From the NCBI GenBank assembly GCA_002842215.1, contig PHCC01000002.1, positions 186,001 through 250,000 on the forward strand: a stretch of DNA of 64,000 bases, in the 5' to 3' direction. Below are positions 1-9,108 of the stretch, piece after piece (the first letter of the stretch is position 1; each line of letters begins with the position of its first letter). Below the pieces are notes generated by a model. The model did not search any database. It saw only the letters and a list, made by a program, of their open reading frames with translations, and had not been told where the DNA came from. The DNA is from Betaproteobacteria bacterium HGW-Betaproteobacteria-9. GTDB lineage: Bacteria; Pseudomonadota; Gammaproteobacteria; Burkholderiales; Burkholderiaceae_C. Both the position numbers and the translations under genes were made by a program.

Positions 1-2
1 GC

Positions 3-527
3 GATCTGGTGGCCGACTGCCGCAGCTTGGCGCGCTTCACGTTGCGTGGCATTCCGCCCATGGCCGCTGGCGCGGCGCGCATCCGCGTGAGTTTCACGGT
101 GGATGCCGACGGCCTGTTGTCCGTCAACGCGAAAGAGCAGGGCAGTGGCGTTGAAGCGAAGATCGACGTCAAGCCGGCTTACGGTCTGTCGGACGAACAG
201 ATCGCCGCCATGCTCAAGGACAGCTTTGCCACGGCGCAGCAGGACATGCAGGCGCGCGCGCTGGTCGAAGCCCGGGTGGATGCCGACCGCATGATCGCTG
301 CCACGCAGAGCGCGCTGGCAGCCGACGCCGACTTGCTGGAGCCCGCAGAGCTGGAGTCCATTCACCATCTGATTGCCCAGTTGGGCCAGATCATCACCGG
401 TGACAACACCGCTGCGATCGAATCCGCCACCGAAGCGCTCGCCAAGGGCACCGAAGCCTTTGCCGCCATGCGCATGAACCGGGGTATCCAGCATGCCCTG
501 GCCGGCAAACGGCTCGAAGAAGTCTGA
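3..527 (+). CDS. hscA: Fe-S cluster chaperone HscA, C-terminal part (5' end outside window)
   Basis: Partial gene; the reading frame is open from the left edge. The residues cover the end of the Hsp70 substrate-binding domain (motifs like [10 protein letters not shown] and [13 protein letters not shown]) and the helical lid. HscA is the specialised Hsp70 of the ISC iron-sulfur assembly system, working with HscB to release clusters from IscU. The ferredoxin gene follows 31 bases after the stop, which is the standard isc operon order hscA-fdx and supports HscA over DnaK. The true start lies upstream of the window. Confidence 0.93.
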   Translation, partial: DLVADCRSLARFTLRGIPPMAAGAARIRVSFTVDADGLLSVNAKEQGSGVEAKIDVKPAYGLSDEQIAAMLKDSFATAQQDMQARALVEARVDADRMIAATQSALAADADLLEPAELESIHHLIAQLGQIITGDNTAAIESATEALAKGTEAFAAMRMNRGIQHALAGKRLEEV

Positions 528-558
528 AACCCGCCGCGGACCGACGCACAGGAACCCC

Positions 559-897
559 ATGCCCATCATCAAGATATTGCCCCACCCCGAATACTGTCCG
601 CAAGGAGCCCAGGTCAACGCACCGGCGGGCACCTCGATCTGCGAGGCGCTGCTCGAAAACAACATCCCGATCGAGCACGCCTGCGACATGGTGTGTGCCT
701 GCACCACCTGCCACGTGATCGTGCGCGAAGGCTTCAACAGCCTCAACGAGCTGGACGACAACGAAGAAGACCTGCTCGACCGGGCCTGGGGCCTGGAGCC
801 CCATTCGCGACTGTCTTGTCAGGCCATCCTGGCGCAGCAGGACGTGACGATCGAGATCCCGAAGTATTCGATCAACCACGCCAAAGAGAAACATTGA
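559..897 (+). CDS. fdx: ISC-type [2Fe-2S] ferredoxin
   Basis: A 112-residue adrenodoxin-type ferredoxin that supplies electrons to the ISC assembly machinery. The cluster ligands follow the Fdx pattern C-x5-C-x2-C (in HACDMVCACTTCH) with the fourth Cys in RLSCQA about 36 residues later. I chose the ATG at 559 (MPIIKILPHPEYCP) because family members start there; the open frame extends further upstream but overlaps the end of hscA. It sits directly downstream of hscA in the isc operon. Confidence 0.95.
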   Translation: MPIIKILPHPEYCPQGAQVNAPAGTSICEALLENNIPIEHACDMVCACTTCHVIVREGFNSLNELDDNEEDLLDRAWGLEPHSRLSCQAILAQQDVTIEIPKYSINHAKEKH

Positions 898-985
898 CCC
901 CCACGCTCCGCCGCTGCGCGGGTCGCTGCCCCCCGAAGGGGCTGATCCACCTTGGGGCGGCCCGGCGGTGGATCTCCACTGATGT
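898..985. repeat. Intergenic palindromic repeat, copy 1
   Basis: The fdx-dnaQ spacer holds a C-run, a Gly-Cys-rich dyad (CCCCCCGAAGGGG core) and a CGGCCCGGCGG-type tail. The same arrangement recurs after the GNAT gene near 32640 and after olsB near 39990. This looks like a dispersed extragenic repeat family of the genome, not a coding region. It could also act as a weak terminator for the isc operon. Confidence 0.5.
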
Positions 986-994
986 GAGGAATCC

Positions 995-1702
995 ATGAGA
1001 CAGATTGTTCTTGACACCGAAACCACCGGCCTGTCCGCCGACAGCGGCGACCGCATCATTGAAATCGGCTGTGTCGAGTTGCTCAACCGCAAGCTCACGG
1101 GCAACAACCTGCACTTCTACGTCAACCCCGAGCGCGACAGCCACGAGGACGCGCTCAAGGTGCACGGCATCAGCAACGAATTCCTACGCGACAAACCCAA
1201 GTTCGGGCAGATCGCGGACGAGCTGCTGGACTACCTGCGCGACGCCGAACTGATCATCCACAACGCGCCGTTCGACATCAGTTTCCTCAACAAGGAACTG
1301 GACCGCCTGGGGCGTCCGCCGCTCAAGACCGTGATCGGTCAGGTGATTGATAGCCTGGTGATGGCCAAGGAGATGTTCCCGGGCAAACGCAACGGCCTTG
1401 ATGCGCTGTGCGACAGGCTGGACGTGGACAATTCCGGGCGCACGCTGCACGGCGCGTTGCTCGATGCCGAACTGCTGGCCGACGTCTACATCAACATGAC
1501 GCGCGGCCAGGACGCGTTGCTGATTGAAGGCAATGAAAGCAGCGAAGCGGGCGTCGAAGCCATTGTGATCGATCTGTCCCGGTTCGAGTTGCCCGTGCTT
1601 CGCGCCAACGAACAGGAGCTGCAGGGGCATGATGTCGCGCTGGCCGATCTGGACAAGGCCTGCAAAGGCAAGACGCTCTGGCGCAAACTCGAGGCGGTTT
1701 GA
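995..1702 (+). CDS. dnaQ: DNA polymerase III epsilon subunit (3'-5' proofreading exonuclease)
   Basis: 235 residues, typical of DnaQ. The DEDDh exonuclease motifs are visible: Exo I LDTETTGL near the N-terminus (metal-binding Asp and Glu), Exo II HNAPFDISFL, and Exo III with H-x4-D in LHGALLDAELLADVY. The C-terminal ~50 residues form the tether that binds the alpha subunit. The start ATG follows TGAGGAATCC, a reasonable ribosome-binding site. It is a single gene between fdx and a tRNA. Confidence 0.95.
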   Translation: MRQIVLDTETTGLSADSGDRIIEIGCVELLNRKLTGNNLHFYVNPERDSHEDALKVHGISNEFLRDKPKFGQIADELLDYLRDAELIIHNAPFDISFLNKELDRLGRPPLKTVIGQVIDSLVMAKEMFPGKRNGLDALCDRLDVDNSGRTLHGALLDAELLADVYINMTRGQDALLIEGNESSEAGVEAIVIDLSRFELPVLRANEQELQGHDVALADLDKACKGKTLWRKLEAV

Positions 1703-1757
1703 CCGGGCATTTCTCCAAATTTTCTGCTCACCGGGAAAAACGGCTCAAATTAGACGC

Positions 1758-1763
1758 TATAAT
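1758..1763 (+). promoter_or_regulatory. -10 element of the tRNA-Val promoter
   Basis: A perfect TATAAT lies 33 bases upstream of the mature tRNA 5' end, flanked by the short dyad CAAATT/AATTTG. No good -35 hexamer is seen 16-18 bases further upstream, so the assignment rests on the -10 and its position. Confidence 0.5.
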
Positions 1764-1795
1764 TTGAGGCTTCCGAGAGATCGGTCAGATCAATC

Positions 1796-1870
1796 GGGCG
1801 GTTAGCTCAGTGGTAGAGCACTGCCTTCACACGGCAGGGGTCGCAGGTTCGAACCCTGCACCGCCCACCA
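1796..1870 (+). tRNA. tRNA-Val (anticodon CAC)
   Basis: A 75-nt cloverleaf. The acceptor stem GGGCGGT pairs with ACCGCCC, followed by discriminator A and an encoded CCA. The D-arm starts GCTCAGTGG. The anticodon stem CTGCC/GGCAG encloses the loop TTCACAC, so the anticodon is CAC (valine GTG codons). The T-arm GCAGG-TTCGAAC-CCTGC is intact. No integrase or attachment-site duplication is seen at its 3' end. Confidence 0.97.
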
Positions 1871-1874
1871 GACA

Positions 1875-1904
1875 AAGCCCCAAGCGTTTCGCTTGGGGCT
1901 TTTT
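1875..1904 (+). terminator. Rho-independent terminator after tRNA-Val
   Basis: A GC-rich hairpin (AAGCCCCAAGCG, loop TTT, CGCTTGGGGCTT) continues into a T-run. It lies five bases after the tRNA CCA end, so it is the tRNA terminator. Confidence 0.85.
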
Positions 1905-1938
1905 CGTTGAGGTCATGTCTTTGACAGGAGTTGGCGGC

Positions 1939-3045
1939 ATGGAACAGGTGGATGTGGTGGTGATCGGCGCCGGCGTGGTCGGGTTGGCGGTGGCCCGTTC
2001 GCTGGCGCTGACCGGGCGCGAGGTGATGGTGCTGGAGCGCGAGGCGACCATCGGCACCGGCACGAGTTCGCGCAACAGCGAAGTGATTCACGCCGGCATC
2101 TACTATCCACAAGGTTCGCTCAAGGCGCGGCTGTGTGTGCGGGGCAGGGCGCTGCTGTACGCCTATTGTTCTGAACGCGGAATCGCTCACCGCCGGTGCG
2201 GCAAGCTGATCGTCGCCAACACGGCGTCGCAGGTGCGAGGGTTGCCGGGCATCCAGGCTCGCGCCGAAGCCAATGGTGTGCACGACTTGAAGTGGCTCTC
2301 ACGCGCCGAAGCGCTGGCGCTGGAGCCTGAGCTCGAATGCCTGGCCGCCCTGCTTTCACCGTCCACTGGCATCGTGGACAGCCATGCACTGATGCTGAGC
2401 CTGCAGGGTGATCTGGAAAACGCGTGTGGGCTGGTGGCCTGCCACAGTGGGGTCGATAGCCTGCGGGCAACCGGCCTCGGTATCGAGGTGCTGATGCAGG
2501 ACGGTACCGTTTTGCTGGCGCGCAGCGTGGTCAATGCCGCTGGGCTGCATGCCTGTCAGATCGCGGGGAACACCCAGGGCCTGGACCCCGTGCACGCGCC
2601 CCGGGCCTGGTACGCCAAGGGCAGTTACTTCACCTTGAGCGGGCGCTCGCCATTCGCTCGCCTGATCTACCCCGCGCCCGATCCTGAGGCGCACCTGGCC
2701 GGGCTGGGTGTGCACCTGACACTCGATCTGGGCGGACAGGCCAAGTTCGGGCCGGATGTGCAGTGGACCGACGACCCGGATAACTTGGGCGTGAATCCGG
2801 CCAGCGCCGAGGGCTTTTACGTCGCGGTGCGCCAGTACTGGCCGGGATTGCCCGAGCACGCCTTGTTGCCCGGCTACGCCGGCATGCGACCCAAAATCAG
2901 CGGCCCCCATGAGCCCGCGGCCGATTTCCGCATCGATGGTCCGGGCGTGCACGGTGTGCCGGGACTGGTCAACCTGCTGGGCATCGAGTCACCGGGCCTG
3001 ACCAGTTGCCTGGCCATTGGCGAGCAGGTGGCGGCACGGCTGTGA
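1939..3045 (+). CDS. FAD-dependent oxidoreductase, L-2-hydroxyglutarate oxidase-like (DAO family)
   Basis: 368 residues. The N-terminus is a Rossmann dinucleotide fold ([18 protein letters not shown], then an acidic residue in VMVLERE) of the DAO superfamily. [14 protein letters not shown] matches the L-2-hydroxyglutarate oxidase (LhgO/YgaF) family, and [15 protein letters not shown] near the end is the second FAD contact. It probably oxidises a 2-hydroxy acid to the keto acid. I chose ATG 1939 because ACAGGAG sits 8 bases upstream and the Rossmann strand begins 4 residues later; an upstream ATG at 1915 is possible. It converges with pyrD. The exact substrate is inferred from family resemblance. 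Confidence 0.8.
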   Translation: MEQVDVVVIGAGVVGLAVARSLALTGREVMVLEREATIGTGTSSRNSEVIHAGIYYPQGSLKARLCVRGRALLYAYCSERGIAHRRCGKLIVANTASQVRGLPGIQARAEANGVHDLKWLSRAEALALEPELECLAALLSPSTGIVDSHALMLSLQGDLENACGLVACHSGVDSLRATGLGIEVLMQDGTVLLARSVVNAAGLHACQIAGNTQGLDPVHAPRAWYAKGSYFTLSGRSPFARLIYPAPDPEAHLAGLGVHLTLDLGGQAKFGPDVQWTDDPDNLGVNPASAEGFYVAVRQYWPGLPEHALLPGYAGMRPKISGPHEPAADFRIDGPGVHGVPGLVNLLGIESPGLTSCLAIGEQVAARL

Positions 3046-3063
3046 ACGCCGCAGCGGTCTTGT

Positions 3064-4155
3064 TCAGCGGGGCGCGGGAGCTGCCGTCCTGATCGCCTCG
3101 GCGGCTTCCCGGACAAGCGCCGGGCCCTTGTAAATCAGTCCGGTGTAGATCTGGACCACGTTGGCACCCGACTGGATCTTGCTCACCGCATCCGCGCCGC
3201 TGAGGATGCCGCCCACGCCGATGATGGGGAAACTCTTGCCCAAGCAGGCCCGCAGGCGTCGGATCACGCGGTTGCTGGCCGCCAGCACCGGCGCGCCCGA
3301 GAGCCCGCCCGTTTCGTTGGCGTGGGGCATGCCGGCTACCGCTTCGCGGCTGAGGGTCGTGTTGGTGGCGATCACGCCGAAGGCATTGTTTGCCTGGCCT
3401 GTGCTATCGGTGCCGTAGCGCATCAGGGTGGTGGCGATCACCTCGATCTGCGTGTCATCCAGATCGGGTGCGATCTTGACGAAGATGGGAATGCGTCGGC
3501 CGGTCTGCTGGGCGAGGGCTTCCCGGCGTTCTGCGACGGCGCCGAGCAGCGCGTCCAGCGCCTGGTCGCTCTGCAGGCTGCGCAGGTTCTGGGTGTTCGG
3601 GCTGGAGATGTTGACCGTGACGTAGTCAGCGTGGGGGTACACGCCTTCTAGGCACGTCAGGTAGTCGTCGGTGGCGCGCTCGATCGGTGTGCTGGCGTTC
3701 TTGCCGATGTTCAGGCCCAGCAGCATCGGATGGGCGCCACCCTTGCTGCGAAAGCGCGCCCGCTGCACATTGGCGATGAAGGCGTCCAGGCCATCGTTGT
3801 TGAAACCCAGCCGGTTGATCAGGGCGTTGGCCTTGGGCAGTCGGAACATGCGCGGCTTGGGATTGCCGGGCTGCGCCTTGGGTGTGACCGTGCCCACTTC
3901 GACAAATCCGAAACCCATGGCAGCCAGGCCGTCGATACAGGCGGCATTCTTGTCCAGCCCCGCAGCCAGACCGACCCGGTTGGGGAAGTGGAGGCCAGCC
4001 AGGGTGACCGGATCGTCGATCCGGGTTTCACCGTAGAGGCAGGTCAGTGGCGAGTGCTGCAGCTTCGCGATGCTGTGCAGCGTGAGTTCGTGGGCGGCTT
4101 CCGGGTCCAGGCCAAAGAGGAAGGGGCGTGCGACAGCGTAGGGCAGTAGGGACAT
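3064..4155 (-). CDS. pyrD: Dihydroorotate dehydrogenase, quinone-dependent (class 2)
   Basis: 363 residues. Catalyses oxidation of dihydroorotate to orotate in pyrimidine synthesis, passing electrons to membrane quinone. Class 2 features are an N-terminal amphipathic extension ([24 protein letters not shown]) and the catalytic-serine motif NISSPNT at residues 182-188. FMN-site motifs such as [17 protein letters not shown] and GVGGI also fit. It is transcribed away from rpiA, with 41 bases between the two starts. Confidence 0.96.
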   Translation of the reverse strand: MSLLPYAVARPFLFGLDPEAAHELTLHSIAKLQHSPLTCLYGETRIDDPVTLAGLHFPNRVGLAAGLDKNAACIDGLAAMGFGFVEVGTVTPKAQPGNPKPRMFRLPKANALINRLGFNNDGLDAFIANVQRARFRSKGGAHPMLLGLNIGKNASTPIERATDDYLTCLEGVYPHADYVTVNISSPNTQNLRSLQSDQALDALLGAVAERREALAQQTGRRIPIFVKIAPDLDDTQIEVIATTLMRYGTDSTGQANNAFGVIATNTTLSREAVAGMPHANETGGLSGAPVLAASNRVIRRLRACLGKSFPIIGVGGILSGADAVSKIQSGANVVQIYTGLIYKGPALVREAAEAIRTAAPAPR

Positions 4156-4196
4156 TGGATAATGGGCAAATTCTTTGTAACCGCTGATTGTCTCAA

Positions 4197-4868
4197 ATGA
4201 CCCAAGACGAACTCAAAGCCCTGGTGGGCCAGGCTGCCCTGCAATACGTGACCCCTGGTGAAATCGTCGGTGTGGGCACCGGCTCGACGGTCAACAAGTT
4301 CATCGATGCACTCGCTACCATGAAGGACCAGATCCCCGGCGCGGTGTCGAGCTCGGTAGCCTCCACGGCCCGGCTGAAAGCGCTGGGCATCCCGGTCTTC
4401 GAAGCCAATGAGGTGACCGAACTGTCGGTCTACATCGATGGCGCCGACGAAATCGACGCGCAGGGTCACATGATCAAGGGCGGTGGCGCGGCGCTCACAC
4501 GCGAGAAGATCGTGGCCGCCCAGTCACGCCGGTTCGTCTGCATCGCTGACGAATCCAAGATGGTGAAGGCCCTGGGCGCTTTTCCGCTGCCGGTGGAGGT
4601 GATCCCGATGGCCTCGGCCCGGTTGATCCGCCAGTTTGCCGCCCTCGGCGGCAAGGCTCACCTGCGGCTCAAGGACGGCGCTCCGCTGGTGACCGACAAC
4701 GGCCAGCACATCCTGGATGTGACCGGTCTTCAGATCACCGATCCGCTGGCCTTCGAGAGCGAAGTGAACCAGTGGCCCGGCGTGGTCACCGTGGGTGTGT
4801 TCGCCCACCAGAAGGCCAGCGTCTGCCTGCTGGGGACCAGCAGCGGCGTGAAGACGCTGACGTTCTGA
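4197..4868 (+). CDS. rpiA: Ribose-5-phosphate isomerase A
   Basis: Interconverts ribose-5-phosphate and ribulose-5-phosphate in the pentose phosphate pathway. About 223 residues, normal for RpiA. Signature motifs are [16 protein letters not shown] (phosphate loop), DGADEID (active site) and [15 protein letters not shown] 4197 (MTQDELK) fits family N-termini; an in-frame TTG nine bases upstream is an alternative, and neither has a strong ribosome-binding site. It is divergent from pyrD. Confidence 0.95.
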   Translation: MTQDELKALVGQAALQYVTPGEIVGVGTGSTVNKFIDALATMKDQIPGAVSSSVASTARLKALGIPVFEANEVTELSVYIDGADEIDAQGHMIKGGGAALTREKIVAAQSRRFVCIADESKMVKALGAFPLPVEVIPMASARLIRQFAALGGKAHLRLKDGAPLVTDNGQHILDVTGLQITDPLAFESEVNQWPGVVTVGVFAHQKASVCLLGTSSGVKTLTF

Positions 4869-4887
4869 GTCTCAGGGCCAGAACCGT

Positions 4888-5568
4888 TCAGAAACGGATG
4901 CCGGCCGGGTTCTCGGTTGGTGGTGTCACCGGCGTCTCGGCCGGTTGCACCGGCGGCCGGGCCTGAGCGGCATTCGGTCGAGCAGCTGCGGCCGCCTGGG
5001 CGGGCTGCGTTGCCACCAGCGCCGTTGCTGCAGGCCGGCGGTAACCGGATGGCAGGACGGATTGTTTGGGGTAACCCGCTGCGTCCAGGTACTGCGCCCA
5101 ATCGGCGTCCGAGAAACCCTTGATCTGTTGCCCGCCGATACTGAGGAAGGGCAGCGAGGTCTCTCCGCTCAGGCGCTTCAAAGCAGCGGCGTCCTCGGCA
5201 GAGTTAACCGTTTTTTCAGTGAAGGGCACGCCGCGCGCGGTGAGCAGGTTGCGCCCGGTGTTGCAGGGTGCGCAATCGGTCGCGGTGTAGAGGGTGACCG
5301 GATAGCGGTTGACCACCTGGCGCAGTTCCAGCGGCAACTGTGGGTTGGCGGCCGCTCCGGCGCTGGCGGAGGTGCCGCCGATGACGGACGCCTTGCCGTT
5401 GGCCGGTGGTGGCTGGTCCGAATAGCTCACCTTGCCGTCGGGCCCCACGGTGCGGTACACGCCCTGGGCCGAGGCCCAAGGTGCGGCGAGCGCGCCGAAC
5501 ACGACGCCAGCCAACGCCGCACGCACCAGCGTGCGCTGCGTGGAGGTCTGGGAAAGGGTGATGCTCAT
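4888..5568 (-). CDS. Secreted DUF4124/glutaredoxin-like protein
   Basis: 226 residues. An N-terminal signal peptide ends near ASAQG. A DUF4124 stretch follows (VYRTVGPDGKVSYSDQPPP), then a glutaredoxin-like domain with the dithiol motif CAPC and a cis-Pro loop (TSLPFLSIGG). The C-terminal tail is Ala/Pro-rich and low complexity. It is probably a periplasmic thiol-disulfide protein of unknown partner. The start is placed at MSITLSQ because the signal peptide follows directly. It is convergent with rpiA and lies downstream of prlC on the same strand. Confidence 0.8.
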   Translation of the reverse strand: MSITLSQTSTQRTLVRAALAGVVFGALAAPWASAQGVYRTVGPDGKVSYSDQPPPANGKASVIGGTSASAGAAANPQLPLELRQVVNRYPVTLYTATDCAPCNTGRNLLTARGVPFTEKTVNSAEDAAALKRLSGETSLPFLSIGGQQIKGFSDADWAQYLDAAGYPKQSVLPSGYRRPAATALVATQPAQAAAAARPNAAQARPPVQPAETPVTPPTENPAGIRF

Positions 5569-5624
5569 GTCAAATCCTTTGGCCAAATACAAGTTCCAAA
5601 CCACATTCAGGCGGGCATTCGCGC

Positions 5625-7718
5625 TCAGGCCATGCCCTGGTGACGCAGCAAGGCATCGATGCCCGGCTCCCGCCCACGGAACGCCTTGAACGACGCCATG
5701 GCCGGGCGGCTGCCGCCAGCTTCCAGGATCGCCTCACGGTAGCGTCGGCCCGTTTCCACGTCCAGCGTGTTGTGCCCATTCTTCTGGGCCGCTTCTTCGA
5801 ACGCAGCGTAGGCATCGGCAGACAGCACTTCAGCCCACTTGTAGCTGTAGTAACCGGCAGAGTACCCACCTGCAAAGATGTGGCTGAAGGTGTGCGGCGT
5901 GCGGCTGTAGGCGGGCGGTTGCAACACGGCGACTTCATCGCGCACCTGCTGCTGTAGCGCCAGGATGGCGTCGCCGTTGGTGACGGGCTCGGTCTGGCTG
6001 TGCAGCAGCATGTCGAACAGAGAAAACTCCACCTGGCGCAGCGTCTGCAGGCCGCTCTGGTAATTCTTGGCCGCGAGCATCTTGTCGAACAGGTCGCGCG
6101 GCAGCGGTTCGCCAGTGTCCACATGGGCCGTCATGTGCTTGAGCACGTCCCATTCCCAGCAGAAATTCTCCATGAACTGGCTGGGCAACTCCACCGCGTC
6201 CCACTCCACACCGCTGATGCCCGAGACATCGCGTTCGTTCACCAGGGTCAGCATGTGGTGCAGGCCGTGGCCGAACTCGTGGAAGAGGGTGATGACGTCA
6301 TCGTGCGTCAGCAGCGGCGGTTTTTTTATGCCGTCGACTTCCACGCCTTCAGCAAAGTTGCAGACCAGGTGCGCCACCGGTGTTTGCAGCGCACCGGTGT
6401 CTGGGCGCAGCCAGCGGGCGCGCACATCGTCCATCCAAGCCCCGCCACGTTTGCCTGTGCGGGCGGCCGGGTCGAGGTAGAACTGACCCACCAGCTGGGC
6501 GCCGGCCGGCGAAGTGCGTTCGATGCGGTAGAACTCCACGCCGGGGTGCCAGACCGGTGCGGTGTCGCGGCGAATTGCCACTTCGAACAGCGTTTCAACG
6601 ATCTGGAACAGCCCGGCGAGCACCTTGGGCGCGGTGAAATAGGGTTTGACTTCCTGCTCACTGAAGGCGTAGCGCGCCTCCTTGAGTTTTTCACCAACGT
6701 AGGGCCAGTCCCAGGCTTGCGGGTCGGTCAGGCCAAGATCGCTGGCGGCGAAAGCGCGCAGGTCCGCCAAGTCCTTGTCGGCGTACGGGCGCGCCTTGCC
6801 CGCCAGATCGCGCAAGAACTGGATCACCTGTTCGGGCGATTCGGCCATCTTGGGCACCAGCGACACGTCGCCAAAGTGCCGGTAGCCCAGCAGTTGCGCT
6901 TCTTCATGGCGCAGGGCCAGCAGCTCAGCCATGATGGCTGTGTTGTCAAACTTCAGTGCCTCCGCGGCCGCCTGGTCGCTGGCCCGCGTGACGTAGGCCC
7001 GGTAGAGCTGTTCGCGCAGCGAGCTGCTGTGGGCGAACTGCATGACCGGCAAGTAGCAAGGCATCTTGAGGGTCAGCTTGTGCCCCGTCTGGCCTTCGGC
7101 CTTGGCCGCGGCGGCCGTGGCCTGCAGCACATCGGCCGGAACGCCCGCCAGCTCGTCGGTGGACACGATCAGCGAAAACGCGTCGGTCGCGTCCAGCGCG
7201 TTTTCGCTGAATTTCTGCCCCAACTCGGCCTGGCGCTCCTGCAGCCAGGCAAAACGTTCCTTGGCCTCGCCCTGCAGTTCTGCACCGCCCAGTACAAAGC
7301 TGCGCATGGCGTTTTTGTGCGCCTGCGTTTGCTCCGCGTTGAGGCTGGCCGGATTCATGGCCTTGTACTTGGCGTAGAGGCGTTCGTCCGAGCCGAGCCG
7401 GGTCCAGAATTCGGTGACCTTGGGCAGGGCTTCGTTGTAGGCGGCGCGCAGCTCGGGCGTGTCGGCCACACTGTTGAGGTGGCTGACGGCACCCCAGGCG
7501 CGCGAAAGGCGCTCGGTGGCCACGTCCAGCGTGCCGGCAATGGCGGCCCATTCAGCCGGGAACGTATCCGCCGTGACATGCTCCAGCGCGCGGTTGGCGT
7601 CGGTCAGCAAGACGTCCAGCGCCGGAGCCACCTGGTCTGGCGTGATGGCGTCGAAACGCGGCAAATCGGAAAAATCCAGCAGGGGCAGGGTGGCGCCGGG
7701 CGCAGTTTGAAGGTTCAT
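5625..7718 (-). CDS. prlC: Oligopeptidase A (M3 family zinc metallopeptidase)
   Basis: 697 residues, the size of OpdA/PrlC. The gluzincin motif HEFGH (H480, E481, H484) lies in TLFHEFGHGLHHML. The downstream family block FAGGYSAGYYSYKWAEVLSAD is present. It is a cytosolic peptidase that degrades short peptides, including cleaved signal peptides. It appears to be a stand-alone gene; the DUF4124 gene follows 56 bases downstream on the same strand. Confidence 0.95.
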   Translation of the reverse strand: MNLQTAPGATLPLLDFSDLPRFDAITPDQVAPALDVLLTDANRALEHVTADTFPAEWAAIAGTLDVATERLSRAWGAVSHLNSVADTPELRAAYNEALPKVTEFWTRLGSDERLYAKYKAMNPASLNAEQTQAHKNAMRSFVLGGAELQGEAKERFAWLQERQAELGQKFSENALDATDAFSLIVSTDELAGVPADVLQATAAAAKAEGQTGHKLTLKMPCYLPVMQFAHSSSLREQLYRAYVTRASDQAAAEALKFDNTAIMAELLALRHEEAQLLGYRHFGDVSLVPKMAESPEQVIQFLRDLAGKARPYADKDLADLRAFAASDLGLTDPQAWDWPYVGEKLKEARYAFSEQEVKPYFTAPKVLAGLFQIVETLFEVAIRRDTAPVWHPGVEFYRIERTSPAGAQLVGQFYLDPAARTGKRGGAWMDDVRARWLRPDTGALQTPVAHLVCNFAEGVEVDGIKKPPLLTHDDVITLFHEFGHGLHHMLTLVNERDVSGISGVEWDAVELPSQFMENFCWEWDVLKHMTAHVDTGEPLPRDLFDKMLAAKNYQSGLQTLRQVEFSLFDMLLHSQTEPVTNGDAILALQQQVRDEVAVLQPPAYSRTPHTFSHIFAGGYSAGYYSYKWAEVLSADAYAAFEEAAQKNGHNTLDVETGRRYREAILEAGGSRPAMASFKAFRGREPGIDALLRHQGMA

Positions 7719-7778
7719 GCGGTTTCAGATGGTGCGCGACAAGGGAAGTTCAAGCCGCTGGTGGCCGGGGGCATTGGC

Positions 7779-8249
7779 TCACTGGGCGCTCTTCTTGATG
7801 CTCTTTTTCATGACTTTGGCGCGCTTGACCTGGCCACCGGGTGTGAGGCGCTGGTTGCCCAGGACGCGCACCACCTTGACTTCGGGGCGCTGACCACCCC
7901 GCTTGCTGAACTTGAGCACCTTGACGTCACGCGGTCCCGGCATGCGCTCTTCGTCCGTCGTTTTTTCTTTCTCGGGCATCGGGCGCCATAACACCAGCAG
8001 TTTGCCGATGTGCTGGATCGGTGCGGCGTCGAGTTCGTCGGCCAGCGTCTTGAGCATGAGCTCGCGCGCGGCACGGTCGTCGCTGAACACGCGAACCTTG
8101 ATCAGGCCATGGGCCTTCAGGGCGTTGTCGATTTCTTTTTTGACGGACGGGCTCAATCCATCGCCGCCAACGAGGACGACAGGATCAAGGTGGTGGGCAT
8201 CAGCGCGATGGACTTTGCGCTGGGCGGGAGTGAGTGTGATCTGGGGCAT
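7779..8249 (-). CDS. yhbY: YhbY-type RNA-binding protein (CRM domain) with basic tail
   Basis: 156 residues. Residues ~1-95 form a CRM domain ([39 protein letters not shown] is the conserved N-terminal half). A ~50-residue Lys/Arg-rich tail ending KKSIKKSAQ extends beyond the E. coli protein of ~97 residues. CRM proteins bind pre-50S ribosomal particles. It is divergent from rlmE, as in E. coli. Confidence 0.9.
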   Translation of the reverse strand: MPQITLTPAQRKVHRADAHHLDPVVLVGGDGLSPSVKKEIDNALKAHGLIKVRVFSDDRAARELMLKTLADELDAAPIQHIGKLLVLWRPMPEKEKTTDEERMPGPRDVKVLKFSKRGGQRPEVKVVRVLGNQRLTPGGQVKRAKVMKKSIKKSAQ

Positions 8250-8287
8250 GGGACAATTATCGTTTACACAGAACTGAAAAGACCTTT

Positions 8288-8971
8288 ATGGGCATGAAAG
8301 TCAAGACCCAGAGCAAGAAGGTCAACAAGGCCTGGCTCAACCAGCACGTCAACGATCCGTATGTGAAGCTGGCGAAAAGAGACGGCTACCGTGCGCGGGC
8401 TGCCTACAAACTCAAGGAAATCGACGAAACCCTGGGCCTGATCCATCCCGGGGATTGCGTGGTCGACCTGGGATCGGCCCCAGGCGCCTGGAGCCAGTAT
8501 GTGCGACGCCGCCTGAGCCCGCAGGGTGCGGCGGTGGGCGAGCTCCACGGGCAGATCATCGCGCTGGACATGTTACCCATGGAAGCGGTGGAAGGCGTTC
8601 ACTTTATCCAGGGCGATTTCCGGGAGCCCGAGGTGCTGGCAACGCTGGAGCAGTCCCTGATCGACCGGGGTGTGGCGGCTGTGGATGTGGTGGTTTCCGA
8701 CATGGCGCCCAATCTGTCGGGCATCGGATCGGCTGATGCAGCGCGCATCACCGACCTGATCGAACTCGCCGTGGATTTCAGCGTGCACCACCTGAAGCCC
8801 GACGGCGCGCTGGTGGTCAAACTCTTTCACGGCGGGGCCTATGACACCGCCGTGGCCCTGTTTCGCCAGACCTTTCGCGTGGTCAAAGCCATCAAGCCCA
8901 AGGCTTCACGCGACAAATCTTCTGAAACCTTTCTGGTGGGGCTGGGTCTGAAACCCCAGACACAGAGCTGA
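8288..8971 (+). CDS. rlmE: 23S rRNA (uridine-2'-O-) methyltransferase RlmE/FtsJ
   Basis: 227 residues. An SAM-dependent Rossmann methyltransferase that methylates U2552 of 23S rRNA. Visible motifs are [26 protein letters not shown] (SAM motif I), [12 protein letters not shown] (motif IV with catalytic Asp) and VVKLFHG (catalytic Lys). Two start ATGs six bases apart (8288, 8294) are both possible. It precedes ftsH as in many proteobacteria. Confidence 0.95.
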   Translation: MGMKVKTQSKKVNKAWLNQHVNDPYVKLAKRDGYRARAAYKLKEIDETLGLIHPGDCVVDLGSAPGAWSQYVRRRLSPQGAAVGELHGQIIALDMLPMEAVEGVHFIQGDFREPEVLATLEQSLIDRGVAAVDVVVSDMAPNLSGIGSADAARITDLIELAVDFSVHHLKPDGALVVKLFHGGAYDTAVALFRQTFRVVKAIKPKASRDKSSETFLVGLGLKPQTQS

Positions 8972-9108
8972 ATCCAGCGCCGGGTCAAATAAAAAGCCAA
9001 CCCTCCGATTGACATTGCCAAGTCATTTGTCAATGGCAGGGCTTCTTGAAAGACCTAAAATGGGTCCAATATGTGTATCTACGACAATGTTCTAGCCAGG
9101 AGCTGCAC

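Noticed and set aside
1796..1870. tRNA-Val as an integration site
   Set aside because: No integrase gene and no repeated tRNA 3' end are seen downstream; flanking genes are housekeeping.
6000..7991. 663-codon plus-strand frame opposite prlC
   Set aside because: Antisense shadow of the M3 peptidase gene with its intact HEFGH motif.
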